A stretch of 64,000 nt of DNA from Chiridota heheva. Its lineage: Eukaryota; Echinodermata; Holothuroidea; Apodida; Chiridotidae. Below, piece after piece: positions 23,653 to 36,899 of the stretch. Position numbers and translations under genes: made by a program. The stretch covers positions 1,766,001 to 1,830,000 of the forward strand of contig JAIGNY010002305.1 in NCBI GenBank assembly GCA_020152595.1, read 5' to 3'. Each line of letters starts with the position of its first letter. The stretch's first letter is position 1. A model generated the notes under the pieces. That model saw only the letters and a list, made by a program, of their open reading frames with translations, was not told the origin of the DNA and did not search any database.

Positions 23653-24934
23653 GTAAGTTTGCTCCCATATAATTAGTGCATGTGTCTGCTCAAAATGAAA
23701 TCAATTTTGTGGAAAATTTTAATGTTCATGTAAGGCTTCTTTGTATGAAAATTTTATGAAAATGACCAATGGTATATCAGTATCTCATAATTAATTTATT
23801 AATACTCAACTAACTCATGTTCCATATTGCCTGCATTGGTGAAGCTAATTGATCGGCGATTCTTAATAGGCAGGCAGGCCAAATCTGGCCTGCCAGACAA
23901 TCCATTCAGGCCCACGAACAGTAGTTGTATTGAAAAAAAATATATCATACCTATCAATCTGAAAGAGATCGGTAAAAATTGGAAAATACTTGTTTACTTT
24001 AGGTTTTTCTTGACAGATCAGCAGCTTATCAAATAAAATGTTATCTTTGGTTCTGATATAAATTGGGCAGACTCGCGGCTTGTCCAGTGGTGTCACTAAG
24101 AGGAGGCATGAAATTTTCTTCCTGTCTTAAATTTAATTTTAGAATTAATGTGTTTGATTTTGAGCCATTTTGGGGCATCAAAAACAAGAAATCTGTAGAG
24201 CTTCTGGGGCTTTGCCCTGGACCCTACCAGGGGCCCTTATGAGGGCCCCTGGACCCCATGCTGGTACGCGCATGCTTTGCGTGCCACCAATAGTTGCATC
24301 ACTTTTATAGTGCCCACCCCCTCCCCGCCTATTTTTCTTCCTGAACTGCTGTTCCGCTTAAACGAAAATCTCTGGTGACGCCACTGGACTTGTCAAAGGA
24401 AGGCATTTAAGAGAACTGCCGACATCTGGCGTACATCCTTCTTATCCCGCGCATGTTTTTAGCTTGTTTGTATTCAGGGATTGTTTATAGGGTTTTTGTT
24501 TGTCATGTGATGCTGGTTTTGCCATGCGATTGGCCCGCAGCCTGAGGTTGTTGTGAAATGATGGCCATTGGAAAAAATTAATTCAAAACCTGTGTAATAG
24601 ACCATTTCAAACTGATTTTGACCAAATGTGATAACTTTAGGGGATGTGACCCAAGCAGCTGCAGGGGAATTTTCCCTTTGTTTACCCAACCAATCAGTTG
24701 CAGTTACTGGTTGAAAGTTGTAAACAACAATGCGTATGTTTATTACCAATACAATTATTCAATAATACCACAGAAATTTTGGCCATGTGATATATTTATA
24801 TTGTATTTTTGTGCTACTTCCATTTTCTTCCTTAACAAATTTGAGCTCCTATGCTTATGACACATAAAGATATGTTTATCACAAGGTATATTTTCTAAAA
24901 ACCAATCCACTATTGAAAAATATACCTTGTATAT

Positions 24935-25300
24935 ACCTTATTACATTCACCAATGGAATGTGCTTAACAATGAATTCATGCCCTGAAAGGAGAAATCAAA
25001 ACAATCAATTTTCTGGACTCTTAAGAAAATAAAATCAAGTGGTTTCTGGTATCAAAAAAGAATAAAACAACTGGCTTCTTGCATGCATTGAAAATGATGG
25101 AATGTGAATCTTGCCTGAATAGAACTCAAACAATGAATCCTTAGCCTGAATTAAACTGAAAACAATGAAATTAGTGATCAGAGGGTAGATCCTGAAGTGT
25201 TTGGAATGCAAATGGCAATACTGATCAACAGTGAGAAAGAGATTGTTTGAGGATATAACTTGGTGGGCCTGGGATATCTGAGGTAGATTATATTGTGGAT
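24935..25300. mobile_element. dispersed repeat, inverted partner of 36450-36880
   Basis: The blocks gaatgtgcttaacaatgaat, tctgaggtagattatattgt and ggatggggaatgaac reappear in reverse complement and opposite order at 36450-36880 (cccataccca ctataatctacctcaga; cattgttcatcacattcc). No coding function is seen. It lies just upstream of SR exon 5. Confidence 0.65.
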
Positions 25301-25427
25301 GGGGAATGAACAGGGCAGAGGTATGTGCACTACAGAGTGCTATAATTCTAGTTTAGTTTCAAAACTGAAGTCACATCTCTTAGTGATTGAATTTCGAAAG
25401 TCTCCTAAATCACGTTTTATTTTACAG

Positions 25428-25635
25428 GTCACACTCCCCATCGAAGTCAAGATCGCGTTCCCGCTCACACCACTCAAAATCAAGGTCGCGGTCAAGGTCA
25501 TCAAGACCAGAATCGATTAAGAGAGAATCCCCCCCACCCAGCGAACGATCTCCGGAACAAAATGGTTCACCCAAGATTGACCAAAAGGACAAATCAAGGT
25601 CAAACACCCCCGTTAAAGAAGAGACCCAGGATTGA
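25428..25635 (+). CDS. srsf3-like: SR splicing factor, last exon (RS tail, stop)
   Basis: Acceptor ttttattttacag precedes the end of the RS domain (SHSPSKSRSRSRSHHSKSRS and following) and an acidic/polar C-terminal tail (RPESIKRESPPPSERSPEQN, then ..KEETQD). The stop TGA is at 25633-25635. With the four upstream exons the coding sequence is 696 nt, 231 residues, with no frame break. Many Ser-Arg and Ser-Pro sites would be targets of SRPK/CLK-type kinases in this family. The non-SR tail ending in KEETQD is longer than in vertebrate SRSF3. Confidence 0.93.
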
Positions 25636-28260
25636 GACATGAGAGGATGTGACCTTTGAACTCTTGTGTTAGGTCAAATGATGAACTATTTGTGTGTGTC
25701 AACTTGTGTTAATTAAGTAGTTTAAACGTTTTTATTATTAAAGAGTCTGTTATTATTAATGTTACATTTCTTTGTTTGTTCAGTCAGTATGTAAATTATT
25801 TAGCCATTGCTTTTGAGTTCACAGCCCTTATGGTGTTACAGGTGGTTTTAATACCTGAGTTAAAAGCACTTATGGGTCTTGGGAATGGGGTTTTTGGGTA
25901 GAGTCCCAGGAAAACTGATCTTTTTAAAACAGTGAACTTACAATTAAAAAGAATGTTACATTAAGCTCATTTTTAATCTGGGGATGAGGGCATACAGACA
26001 CTCAAGAATTAAGCCCTGTAAAGCACCGTAAATAGCACATAGTAGGTATTCTGAAAATTTGTATAGGATATTTGTAAATATCCAATCGAAGATTATAACA
26101 GGGTGTTTTGTATTTCTTTCTTGTTAGTTTTGAGTTAACATTGCTATGCTTAAAATCATGTCAAATCTGATCAATTTCTGGAAAAATACTAATGTAGATA
26201 AAGTCACATGGCCAAAATTTGTGTGTCCATAATGAACCAATCGTATACTGGGGGCTTTGTTTACCAATAGTGAGGGCAACAGTAAAAAAATAAAAAAAAA
26301 AACAAAAATTTGCCTACTTAAAATTCACCTTCTTTCCCTCCTGCATATGTTGTAGGAAACCATCATAACAGAAAAGGAACAATGCATGTGTAGGAAATTA
26401 TGCTCCTGTCTCCATATGGCATCTTTCATACCAATATGTAACATTTCTAAAATGGAAATCATTCATTGTCTAATTGCCTTCATGCTGCTAATAAGGGAGT
26501 TGGTGTATAATGTGTTTGAAAACAAAACCTTGGGGACACCATGAATATTACCTTAAAGAGGGATGTGTTTATATTAAATATTAAATATTCCAGTACAATT
26601 TAAAAACATTTGTAAAAGAAAAAGTACATGCATATTAAAACACATAGCAGAAAATAAAAGAATGTGATTAAACAAATACGGGAAAAAAATTAAAGATAAA
26701 AGGTTCAAAGTAGTAAATCTAACTCTCCTGTCTGTAAGTAAATTGCTGCACGGTAAATGAATGAAATTTTGTAAGGGTTTATTCTGTAATTTGGCACTAT
26801 GTTAGGGTTTCGAAGGTTTCTGTTTGAACGTGCTAGATGACTTTGTAATGTATTGTGTAAAGGATGGTTTTGTTCTTTGTTCAAGCAATCGTGATGTCAT
26901 ATGCAGTATATACTTTTCTTACCTTGATGAGCTGAAACACAATTTGTTGTATAACACAATTTGCTATACATAAACATACTTACTTCTTTCTTCCTGGTCT
27001 TGTATAGAATTCATCAAAGTATTTAATCATCTATGAAAATTTGTTAAAGGAAATGGGCATTTGATTCGAAATCAGGAGAAGTTCATGACAATATTAATGT
27101 TTTTATTTCATGTGCTGAAGATTAATCAGTTTGAAGTTTGCATAATACAATTTTGTTGTTATGTAAAACAGCTATCTTTTGTCTTTATAAGTCACGATTG
27201 CTCTTTTTGTTATTAAGTTCCAAGTTCGGGAACAGATCTGGAGGTAATAAGGGGTATTTTCCCCCCTGCTTTTTGGTGAACCATTATTTATATATAAAAG
27301 TAAAATTTGTTCACACAGCAAAAATGGAAAATTTTCATCCCCCCTCCCATACCCAATATTTTTTCTGCTGTGAAACCCAGTGTCCACATTAGTGAGAGTT
27401 ATTACAAATAGGGAAATTTACTTACTTCCTCCTTGCTTATATAGTGCAGAATCCCAAGGTTCTTTGCACTTGACAATACTTAACTTTCCTATTGTTGTAG
27501 CACATGACATGTAAATCTCAGCACAGATTAGTTGATCAATCCAATCCAGTGTGAACAGTGGTGAAACCTATTATATATCTCTAAAAGATTCAGGGATGTC
27601 CTAAGTAGAATAACTTATTAGAAATCTTTAAACTTGGGGTAGAACAGTCTGATGTGTCTGTACATGGGCGGCTCACCATAGGGGCAATGAGGTGTACTTG
27701 CCCCCTCTCCCCCAAGGTTTGCTCATCATTGTTTTTGGTATTTAATTATATATGTATAAATAAAAAAGATGTCTACCTTTTGCCCCCAATCATTAAATCT
27801 CTTACAGCTGCCAGCATAGGTGTAGGAACTGGGGGTACAAGGGAGAATGTGCCCTTCCCACTTCTCCAAAAAGACAAAAGTGCCCCTTTTAAAAATTGAT
27901 TACTGTGGAATGTGTAATTTAAATATATATATTAGAATGTATGCACATTTAAAGATATATATATATATATATCTAGGTTCAAGGTGACGTCCAGAAAATC
28001 GTTGATTTTTGATTTGTTTGTACGGTTATTTTGAGCCCGAAAGATTGAGCATTTTTGTGAGATTTTTCTTATTAGATTCCCCTTTCCTTCTTAAATGACT
28101 CTTAACCACGGCTAGGCCATCACCTCGGTATAGTCCCACACTGAGACATCCAGCCTCCCTTCTAAATGATGGATAATGACAAGGCAACAGAGATAATGTT
28201 TGTTATCATTAACAGAGCAAAACTAACAATCCAAGTTATTAGTTCAAATGTGCTTAATTT
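25636..28260 (+). other. SR-gene 3'UTR and downstream intergenic sequence
   Basis: A possible poly(A) signal ATTAAA is at 25737-25742; AATAAA-type signals occur further on (near 26288 and 26650). The true end is not determined. A dispersed repeat block lies at about 26200-26280 (cf. 15670-15760). TIR fragments occur near 27240 and 27660-27895 (aggtgtaggaactgggggta), and a short AT run near 27920-27975. Confidence 0.5.
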
Positions 28261-28269
28261 TACTGCTTT

Positions 28270-28376
28270 TAAAGAATTAGTGCATGGGTCAAGCAAGTTC
28301 CATGTTATATAAAGAGAACTTTAAAAGAAACAAAATGGTGAGAAAGCATTGACAAATTTTATTCCGTTAAGGAAGT
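28270..28376. mobile_element. truncated TTAA-family MITE
   Basis: It starts ttttaaagaattagtgcatg with ggtcaagcaagtt and runs to tattccgttaaggaag. Only the left arm of the TTAA-flanked family remains. A similar short left-arm fragment is at 37215-37265 (ataagttcagtggtcaagca). Confidence 0.7.
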
Positions 28377-28379
28377 AAA

Positions 28380-29800
28380 CCATACCTGAAATAAACTGTA
28401 CGTAGTGTATGTATAATTGTACACTATGTTTTGTATTGGTTGTAGGGGCAGTGATGGATACATTTTTGGTGGCCTTGAGATGTTCAATTTTCTAAGGTGG
28501 AAACACCGAACATTGTTGATGTAAGGCAGCAAATCTTTCATAATAAAGCTTTCAACCCATCCTTTATGAAGATCGTGTTGCATCCCAGCATCACTCTTTT
28601 AGGGGTGACAGTGCTACCTGTGGTGGGAGGGGAAGTATCAACTGGGAGAAGAGCCATGCTACAAGGAACAGTGACAACAATTTCTGTAGGTATGGGGTTA
28701 TAATGTTGGGACAAGGCTCATGGACTGGGGACATTTGTCATTCTTTTGACCCCTTCTATGGCCTTGCTTGAAGGAGGGAGGGCAATTTTCAAAATCACTA
28801 AGTCTGGTATGGTACCTGCAGTACATGCAGACTTGCCAAAACTGTATTAGGGGAACTACAAAAGTTGTATTTTGATAAAAACACTCTTCAAACACAAAAC
28901 AAAGGTTTACTGCTGAAAAAAATTACCACTGAACTTTCAGTTTCTCTTATTGTATTTGGTGCAAAATCAATCCTTTAAGAGGACATGCGAGTGTAAAAAG
29001 TATGAGTAAACAAATTAAAAAAATAGAAATTATATAAGTATATTATAAAAATAAATAAATTGTATTCTGGTGCCAAAAAACAATCGTATTCTCAACATTT
29101 TCCCGTATTAGATACGGCAAAATAGTACTAGTTGGCAGGTCTGTACATGGAAGTACTTAATTTTGATACATATTGTTAAAAAATAGCATCAGTGGTAAAG
29201 AAATTAACTGCTGAACAAGGCACATGTGGGACCTGCACTATAAAAATGACATGCTTGGGGCGGGACAAACATATACCTCATAAATGAAAGTGCTCATTTA
29301 GTACTCTTTAGTATATGTGATGAGCTCACAGCCATAGGTTGGCGGAGGGGGGGGAGGGCAATGCACCCTCAACTTTTGAAAAAGTGTACTGGGCCCTCCA
29401 CACTTTTCAGCTGAAATTACACACATGGCAGGGGAAATTTGGACTTAATTTTAATTGTAATCCCCCTGAAGGACAGCTCCCCACCCATCAGGAAATACAC
29501 CTATGGACATAAGCAGGATTTGTCCACAGAAAATGGAGGGGTGGGAGGGGTAAAATAATAAAAACACCATAAAATACAAAAAATCATTATACAAAATAAA
29601 TTAATATGGGGAAGGGGAAATGGGCCCCTTGCATCCCCAAAATCTCACCTATGCCTAGTAACAACTTGACGCGCACAAAGAATACAAGAAAAAGGAGCAT
29701 TTTAGTGTTCATTTGTAATTTATTGCATACAATAGTATACAGCATGGTTGACTGTATGTATGCATCTAGACAAGTGTTGGATAAATAAATAGCATGACAC
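28380..29800. other. no gene seen
   Basis: AT-rich intergenic sequence with TIR-like G/C-rich fragments (29330-29520, ccataggttggcggagggg to cacctatggacata). No exon is supported. Confidence 0.4.
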
Positions 29801-29809
29801 TGAATAATG

Positions 29810-30332
29810 TTAAAGGATTAGTTTAGTGGTCACACATGTTTATCTTATATGAAAGAGGACTTCAAAAGAAACAAAATGGTGAAGAAAGCATTCACAAATC
29901 TTATTCCGTTAAGGAGATATTAAAGTTTAAAGTTTGGTATCCTTTGTATAGAAATGACTGAAATCCAGACTAGTTGTGACATCACAGCCTCAGATTCTAC
30001 AGTCTGTATGTATTCTATCATATTTTGTCCTGCAATTTTGTGGCTTAAAAGCCATGGGAAATGTCAAAAAAGTAGCAAAACTGAATCTAGAAATGGTATT
30101 TATAATATACCACTTGAAGAAAGTTGGAGGGAAAATAATTTAAAAAGTGAAAACATTCAATAAACTTTCTTTAAAATACATAGAGATTTTGAGGAATCTG
30201 AGGCTGTGACATCACAACTAGTCTGATTTCAGTTGTTTCTACAGAAATGATACCAAACTTTAAACTTGAATATTTCCTTAACGGTATCAGATTTAGAGAT
30301 GTACATGCTTTACCACTGAACTAATCCTTTAA
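29810..30332. mobile_element. TTAA-flanked long-TIR MITE, copy 3
   Basis: TTAA-aggattagtttagtggtcac at the left and taccactgaactaatcct-TTAA at the right, with TIRs, a gaggctgtgacatcacaac block in both orientations, and a core shared with 21970-22521. Confidence 0.85.
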
Positions 30333-30710
30333 TTGTTCCCACCAATGATGCAATTTAAAGACATTTTATCATTTGCCCTAATCAAAACAACTATTTTACT
30401 GTTTGAAATACAATAAGGGATAATCTGGTAGAAATGGACAAAAGTTTTCCATAGAAAATAATTGATTTTAAAATTATTTTGTCTCCCCGCAATAGCAGTA
30501 ATTGCCTGGCCCCCGTGGGGGCTTAACAATGAAAAACATTAAAGGGAATTTCCAGAGTAGCAGCAAAAATTTTTTAATGGGAGGCTAGATTTTTCCACTT
30601 TCAACCTGGAAATTTTCTACGCCCCTGAATATTACCCTGTAACCCCCACCATGGGCAAGATTTGCCTACCAAAATTGGGGGTGGGCAAAATCATGCCAAG
30701 ATGTAAAAAA

Positions 30711-31061
30711 ACAGACCCCTAACCGCCCTGCTGCTTGGGAGTTTGCCTTGCCCCTCATGAGAAAAAAAAAAGTTTTTATTTTTAGATATAATATTTTTCA
30801 ACTTAATCTTATTTAACCTCATAAATGAAATACCCTACATGGATACAGAATGGACACAGAATGATAGCATATTCTTATTAATCAGAATAATTTCATTTTG
30901 GGGTATGATTATAGCTAAAATCCCAGAGCTGCTTCACCATTGATTGAGCCTTAAGGAGGCCCCTGGACTCCATGCTGGAAAAATGCAGCGCTTCGTGCGC
31001 ATTAATGTGCCCCTCAACAAGTCCAGCGCCCTGCCCCTTTTTGAATCAAGCTAGGGGTCTG
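30711..31061. mobile_element. TIR element CAGACCCCTAGCTT, copy 1
   Basis: The left end acagacccctaaccgccctg and right end aatcaagctaggggtctg are inverted. Internal blocks tacatggatacagaa and cgcttcgtgcgcattaatg are shared with 44526-44807. Confidence 0.75.
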
Positions 31062-31437
31062 AAAAATCACCATACAACAAATACAAATTCAGAAAAAAGT
31101 GGGGGAGGGGGGAGGGGGGTGACACCCCTCAAATGCTACCCTACATGTTTCTTCGGGATGACCCAAAATGTAAAAGTCAGACAATTAGTGGTATCCATAC
31201 AATTTCATCAATTTTTCAGCCTCTGCTATACTATAAACTATCAAAAACTTTCATCAAAATTGGTTGAATTTTCAGGCCTTAGTGTAACAAATTATGCAAA
31301 TTGTTTTGAAATTTAAAAACCTGTGAATTTCCTTATGTTAACTTAATGTTTTTCAATTCAGCGTTAATTAAATTGGAACAGTTGAATATGGCGAAAAGGA
31401 TTTAAATCTTCATCAGGCCCCTTAGACCTGCTTATAC

Positions 31438-34177
31438 TTAAAAGGACTATGGACATCTAAACAGCTTTATTTTATTGAGGTCGGAGAGACGTAATCGTGT
31501 ACGGGCTTTGTACGGTTTTGCTAAGTTGGGAGGGGAAACTTTATCATTACAGTCAATGGGATATTTGTTATGAAAACTTGTGTCGCCTCAGCCAGTCAGC
31601 GAAAATTAATGTTACTCATTTATGTTGGAAACTATTATCTAATACACAACATTTTGAAGAAAAATAAATTCTGTCCAGTATTTGTTGAAAAATGACCAAA
31701 AATAGGTTTTTCTCCCATTGACTGCAATGATAACTGACTGTTTGTTTTCCTCTTTGACTGAAGTTTGAGATCGTCAAAAAAGCATTGTTACGTTGCCATG
31801 CACCACAACATTCCCGGATGTCCGACCTCCAGAATACTTGAAAGGACTATGGACAGCTAATGTAAACAGCTTTTATTTTCAATATGGATTTCTATTGTCA
31901 AAATGGATTGGAATAAAAAATGGAAAATGTTGTTTTTTTGTTTAGGTATCATACCAAAAAATAAAGCTTCTTTTTACTCCTTTGTTTAAGAATATTATGG
32001 GATAGCCAAATGTAATATTATGGGATAGGCCACATGCTCTGGTCAGGAGTAATTTTAGATTTTCAGAAGAGACTTTCAGGAGGCTGGTCAGTGCAGTTGT
32101 GTGACAATGTAGCTGCGAATTATCTTTGGAAAAACTGTACATAATGTAGATATACAACTTGAGCTGTAGAAAAATAGAATTTAGTTTTGATGCACCACAA
32201 ATATTACTCTCTTGTTTTCTCCATTCTTGTGACTATGTTATCTCTTCATCATCTTCGTTTTTTTATATTTTACGAACTGCGTAAGAATCCACCAGCATTT
32301 GCAGTCCTCATACTGTAGATGCTGGCACATCCCAAAGGAGGAGATCACATCTCGGCCCCCCCTTACAAAATGGTAGTAGAGGTGGGGCTATGGAAATTTT
32401 GGGATGGATTCTATACTGTTTTTTCGGACATGTATCTTTAAATCGATTTGAAGTGGACTGACTATTCCTTACCTCTTTTTAACACCTGGATCATTACATT
32501 TTGGAACATTCATATCATCTGTGATCTTCGTTTAATCCGTGTAGCCAATTTCTCTTACTTACTCCTGAAAGTTATTGTGCATGAACAAGATTTATTAATT
32601 TGATTACACTCTGGACTGACTTAAGAGAAGTGCGGACCACCCCTCAACGGTTACTCATCGGTGGCCTTAATGCGCCCTTTTGTCGCAAAAATACATAGAT
32701 GCTGAATTTTCATTTTCAAGTAGTTAGTGTTAATCGACTCGAACTGGCCCTTTTTTGTTTTCATCTGATTGTATCTCTTTTACTTCCATGTATCAATGTA
32801 CTTTTGATTCTACAATATTTTGGAGAAATTTATTTTGAAGAATAAGGAATGACGACCCTGATTCTCTGATGTGTTTCTTGCACCTGGATGTTTGGTTTTC
32901 TTCTATTGAACATGTATTTTCAAACCCAAGATACTACAGTTCTTCCGAGATGCCGACCCGCTTGGTGCTTACATTATTTTGGAGATTATGCAGAATTGTC
33001 CATTTATATTAAGGAACATTATAAGTAATAATTTTGTTGTTTATTTATTTGTGTTCATTGATCATATCATTATGGATTATGTAAGAGACAGTAATTTGTT
33101 TCCAAGCCGGACTTTACTGGACAATACATTTTCTTTTGTTATCCTTTAAGATTTGTACGTGCTGTACATGTATGTTATTTTCTGTGGAACTACAGGTAAT
33201 TTACTTTAATCTTAAAGATGTTGTGGTTGGATTTATTTTATGTTCAATGTTTACATTTAATATTCAGACGGAATTATTTGCATATTATTCCATAGAAAAT
33301 TGGAATCTGTTACATTAATATAATTGCTAGGCTTGTTGACAGTCCATTTTAAAAATGTGTTAAATGAATTTGCTTTGATTTATTATGTTTGAATGATTTT
33401 GAGAATGTATATATGGCATGAGCTGTATCAAGATAGCCTCTGGGTGGTGCAGTCAGGGTCCATGGTTTTGATTTCCAAAGCAGAAGGAGGGTTCCTTTTC
33501 ACATTGCCATTATACTCATTTTTTGGCAATTAAAAAAATACAATTTTTGTTTGCTATTCTGGTACAGAGTGTATTAAGTACCAAAAAAGCAATTATAAGA
33601 GTGATAATGGGAAGGTTTTACTCCAGTCCATTTTGACAATAGAAATCCATTTAAAATAGAAGCTGTTTCTAGCAGATTTTAGATATGTGAAAGAGCATAG
33701 AATTCTTCTGAGTAGAATAGTTTTAAAATATGTGAAAAGCTTATTTAGTTTTTAAGTTCTGACTAAACAGAGTTTCATGATTTGTTAATTTGTCCAGAAT
33801 TTGTGATATACTTAAAGGAATACATCTCAAAATCTGTAAATAATTCTTTAAATTCTGTTCTTCAAATTCAGCTACTTGTGAATTTCAGAATGTCTTTTCT
33901 AGATACATGATGATTTGTGGTATAACAAAGTTCCACCAAATTTTGCCCACAGTCCAATTCTATATTTTAGACAACATTGACAGAGGAATAAAAAGCAAAG
34001 GATCCTTCCCTCATTGATGTCACACATTATTGCGCAATAACAGCTAAAAATAAAAAATGCTGTAAATTGGTCAATTTTCAACCAATTTTAATGAAATATT
34101 TTGCTGTTTTAATGGTTTAAATCATATTTTAAACCAATTAAGCCCATGTTGCCCTCTTGATGTCCAAAGTCCTTTAA
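31438..34177. mobile_element. large composite fold-back element
   Basis: Outer ends ttaaaaggactatggacatc (31438) and gatgtccaaagtcctttaa (34177) are inverted. An inner pair, caatatggatttctattgtc aaaatgga (31878-31906) and tccattttgacaatagaaat (33628-33650), is inverted as well, and a second copy of the end (ttgaaaggactatggacagc) starts near 31838. The ~1.7-kb centre has no recognisable transposase. It is probably nested copies of one family. Confidence 0.6.
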
Positions 34178-34244
34178 TACTCTATCAAACAATATAGAAA
34201 TTGCTTTTGATGTTGCTAAATATTATTTCCCTCATTTATTGTTA

Positions 34245-34572
34245 TGCACTTGTCAATTGTGTGACTCACCCCTACATCCATGGACAAGGCGAGTCATTGC
34301 ACCAAGGTGGGTGACCAATGCATGTACATTAATGGACCCCTCAGTCACTTAGGTGACTGACATTTCTTCTGAAATGACATGCATCAATTCACTTACCTCT
34401 GTACAATGTGAATGTAGGTTTGAAGTAAATTGACTCGTCCCAGAGTCACTCGGGTGACTGACAATTTGGTACATTGACGCAAATGTGAGTCTGTGTTTCA
34501 TATGTCAATGACTCACATCTGACTGACATTGCCAGGGGTAGTAGGGGTGAGTTATACAACTGACAAGTGCAT
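34245..34572. mobile_element. MITE with TGCACTTGTCA termini, copy 2
   Basis: Starts tgcacttgtcaattgtgtga and ends gttatacaactgacaagtgcat, which are inverted ends. The interior matches 13840-14176 throughout. It lies 250 bp downstream of the RHNO1-like stop codon. Confidence 0.85.
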
Positions 34573-34828
34573 TATTGGGCCACTGAGCATGCCACCAGCT
34601 AGAGTGCTCATAAGAGATTTAAAAGCATACATTTCCCTAACATACGTTTACCCCACTTCTCTCCCACCCACTATGACACAAGCACCTAACATCTCTATTT
34701 CACAAATAACCCAAAAAAATATCGGAGGCATCAGTATTACAAGCCCTGTGAGTCACACGTTTTCGTAAAACCCACTCCATTGATTGTTACATTAGATTGT
34801 CAAAAAAAACAATGTGAAGAGGTCTTCG

Positions 34829-35677
34829 TCAACTTTCCTGTAATAAACGTTTCCAAGCAACCTTCGGTAACAAGTCTCTTCTCCGCCGCATACCTACCCT
34901 CAAACCATAATCGTTGACTGGTGTATCTTCTACTAGCACAGTGCCGATCGATTGTTTAATAGTCTCACTTTCCAATCTAAAAAGTTTTGAATTACTTTTA
35001 GAACGAGTCTCTCCTGGGGTAACTGAATAATTGAAAAGTGAAGAACTATCAGAATGTTTATTTTCCGTGACTTTGTCTTTTCTTCCTTCAGATTTTGAAA
35101 TATTGCAAAATTCTAGACTCTTACACAAATTCATACTTTCACAGTCATGATTTGAATATGCATGAGAGGTTTGTGGTGTCTCAATGGTGGGTGGATTAAA
35201 GTGATGCCATTGGGCGATGCGAAAGTAGAGGACATTTGAAAACTATCATTACAAACTCTCTGCACTTTCTTCTCCCGTAATCGTCTCGAGCACCGTCTCT
35301 TAGAAGTCCTTGTGTCTTGAATACGTGATTCAATATCTGATTCTCCTACATTCTGATTGATGTTAGTATGAATGTTTAGATTTTGAAACGATATATCAGC
35401 AGTTCTGTTATTGTCTCCTCAAAATGTTACAAGAGAACTGCTCACTTGAAGAGAATTGAATGCCACAAGAGTTTTCTTTATCATCGATTGTCTCCTCTCC
35501 GACAAACCTTAGCTTTAGTCTCTCTCCAAAATCTTTAAGGATTTCTCGATTGGCTGAAATGGGTATGACACTTTTACGGGAGGTCTGTTGGGTACAAGCA
35601 TCTCTTCTTGTAGTTGGTTTTCTTCTTCTTCGTCTTCGACCTGAATGTGGAGCATTCGGGTCAAATTGAGGAGAAAC
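34829..35677 (-). CDS. rhno1-like: RHNO1-like, last exon(s), with apparent frame breaks
   Basis: RHNO1 (RHINO) binds the RAD9-HUS1-RAD1 clamp and TopBP1 and supports ATR-CHK1 signalling in the nucleus. Read on the - strand, acceptor ccattcatacag precedes VSPQFDPNAPHSGRRR and RKPTTRRDA, matching human VSPDFD and RKPTT in order. Near the end, PPTIETPQTS (35197-35165) matches human PPDIQTPESS, and VLVEDTPVNDYGLRVG followed by RRRRDLL matches the conserved RHNO1 C-terminus. The first part (frame ending at 35408), a middle part (GDNNRTADIS to FQMSSTF) and the last part (from about 35240) are not in one frame. Breaks fall at 35408-35421 and near 35185-35240. A short intron from GTGAGC (about 35447) could explain the first break. 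Confidence 0.8.
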
Positions 35678-35934
35678 CTGTATGAATGGAATTAATAATT
35701 GATCAATAATGGACAATCTTCACTTGTTTCATTGCACTTAAAAGTAACTGAAAAAAAGCTTCCCAACATCAAAGGTATGTCATGATTTCAAAGCTAATGA
35801 ATTGCAAGTAAAGGGCATTTTAATACAGTAATATTATTTGCTTCCTTTATCAAAAATTTGTTCAAAATGTTTTGGTTGGTACACAAAATGTTAATTGTAT
35901 ACAATTTAAACACAAAAACATGAGCATTTAAGAT

Positions 35935-36265
35935 CTAATAAAACCAGAACATCAATGATGTTGAAGCTCGATGATATTTGGATGTGGCGTATGGAAGGAA
36001 TGGTGGTGGTGTTAGCCGTTGAAACAGGTTTTCTTATTTTAATCCTCTTCAGCAAGTTTACCAGCATATAGTGAGTGTTAATTCTTTTAGGTGGGGGTGC
36101 TGCTAGGTATAAATTCAGGGCAGTCCAACAGTGAGATTATATTTCACATCACAATGTGTAATGTTAAATTCTAGACCTTTCTGCAGGCAAAAATCTTTTG
36201 AAATCAATACACATATAAAAATGAAAGAGTTTCCTGATTTTCACTTCATAGCAATGTCTGAAAAA
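35935..36265. repeat. dispersed repeat, inverted partner of 43290-43625
   Basis: The segment ccagaacatcaatgatgttg to ttttcacttcatagcaatgt is the reverse complement of 43625-43290. Shared blocks are gaaacaggttttcttatttt, gtgagattatatttcacatc and atcaatacacatataaaaat. The pair brackets the RHNO1-FOXM1 start region. Confidence 0.75.
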
Positions 36266-36449
36266 TTATGCTTCCAAGATCTAATAAAAAGAATTAGTTG
36301 TTAGGAAATTTGATGAGTCAGCAGGGTTCTACAAATCATGTCCTGCTGCCTGGGACAACAAATCTTATCCAGGCACCTATGACATTTGCTTGACCTGCCC
36401 GGATGGACAACATGGTTTACAGCAAAATTTGCATTGCATGCATAACTAG

Positions 36450-36880
36450 AATATCAGTACTCTGTAGAGCACATACCTCCTCCCCCACTGCAATTCCAAA
36501 ATACCTAGAATAGTTTTAGAGTTCATTCGATCCCCATACCCACTATAATCTACCTCAGAAATCCTAGGCCTGCCAAGATTCATCCCCAAGTTTGGATCTG
36601 TAAGGATAATTTGTATTTTGAACACTTGAAGATTATCTTTTGACTTGATTTCTTCTAAGGCCATATCATTGTGTTCAGTTTCATTCAGGCTAAGCATTTA
36701 TTGTTTGAGTTCCTTTTATTATATAAGATTCACATTGCATGATTTTCCATTCATGGCAGAAACCAATTGTTCTTATTACATTGAGAGTACAATGAGTCCA
36801 GAGAATTGATTGTTGGATTCTCTTCATGGCATGAATTCATTGTTCATCACATTCCATTAGGAAGTTTCAACAGTGTTTTG
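36450..36880. mobile_element. dispersed repeat, inverted partner of 24935-25300
   Basis: Shares blocks in reverse complement with 24935-25300 (tctacctcagaaatcctagg; ggcatgaattcattgttcat). Within the RHNO1-like intron. No coding function is seen. Confidence 0.65.
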
Positions 36881-36899
36881 ACAGACCTTACCCTAAACA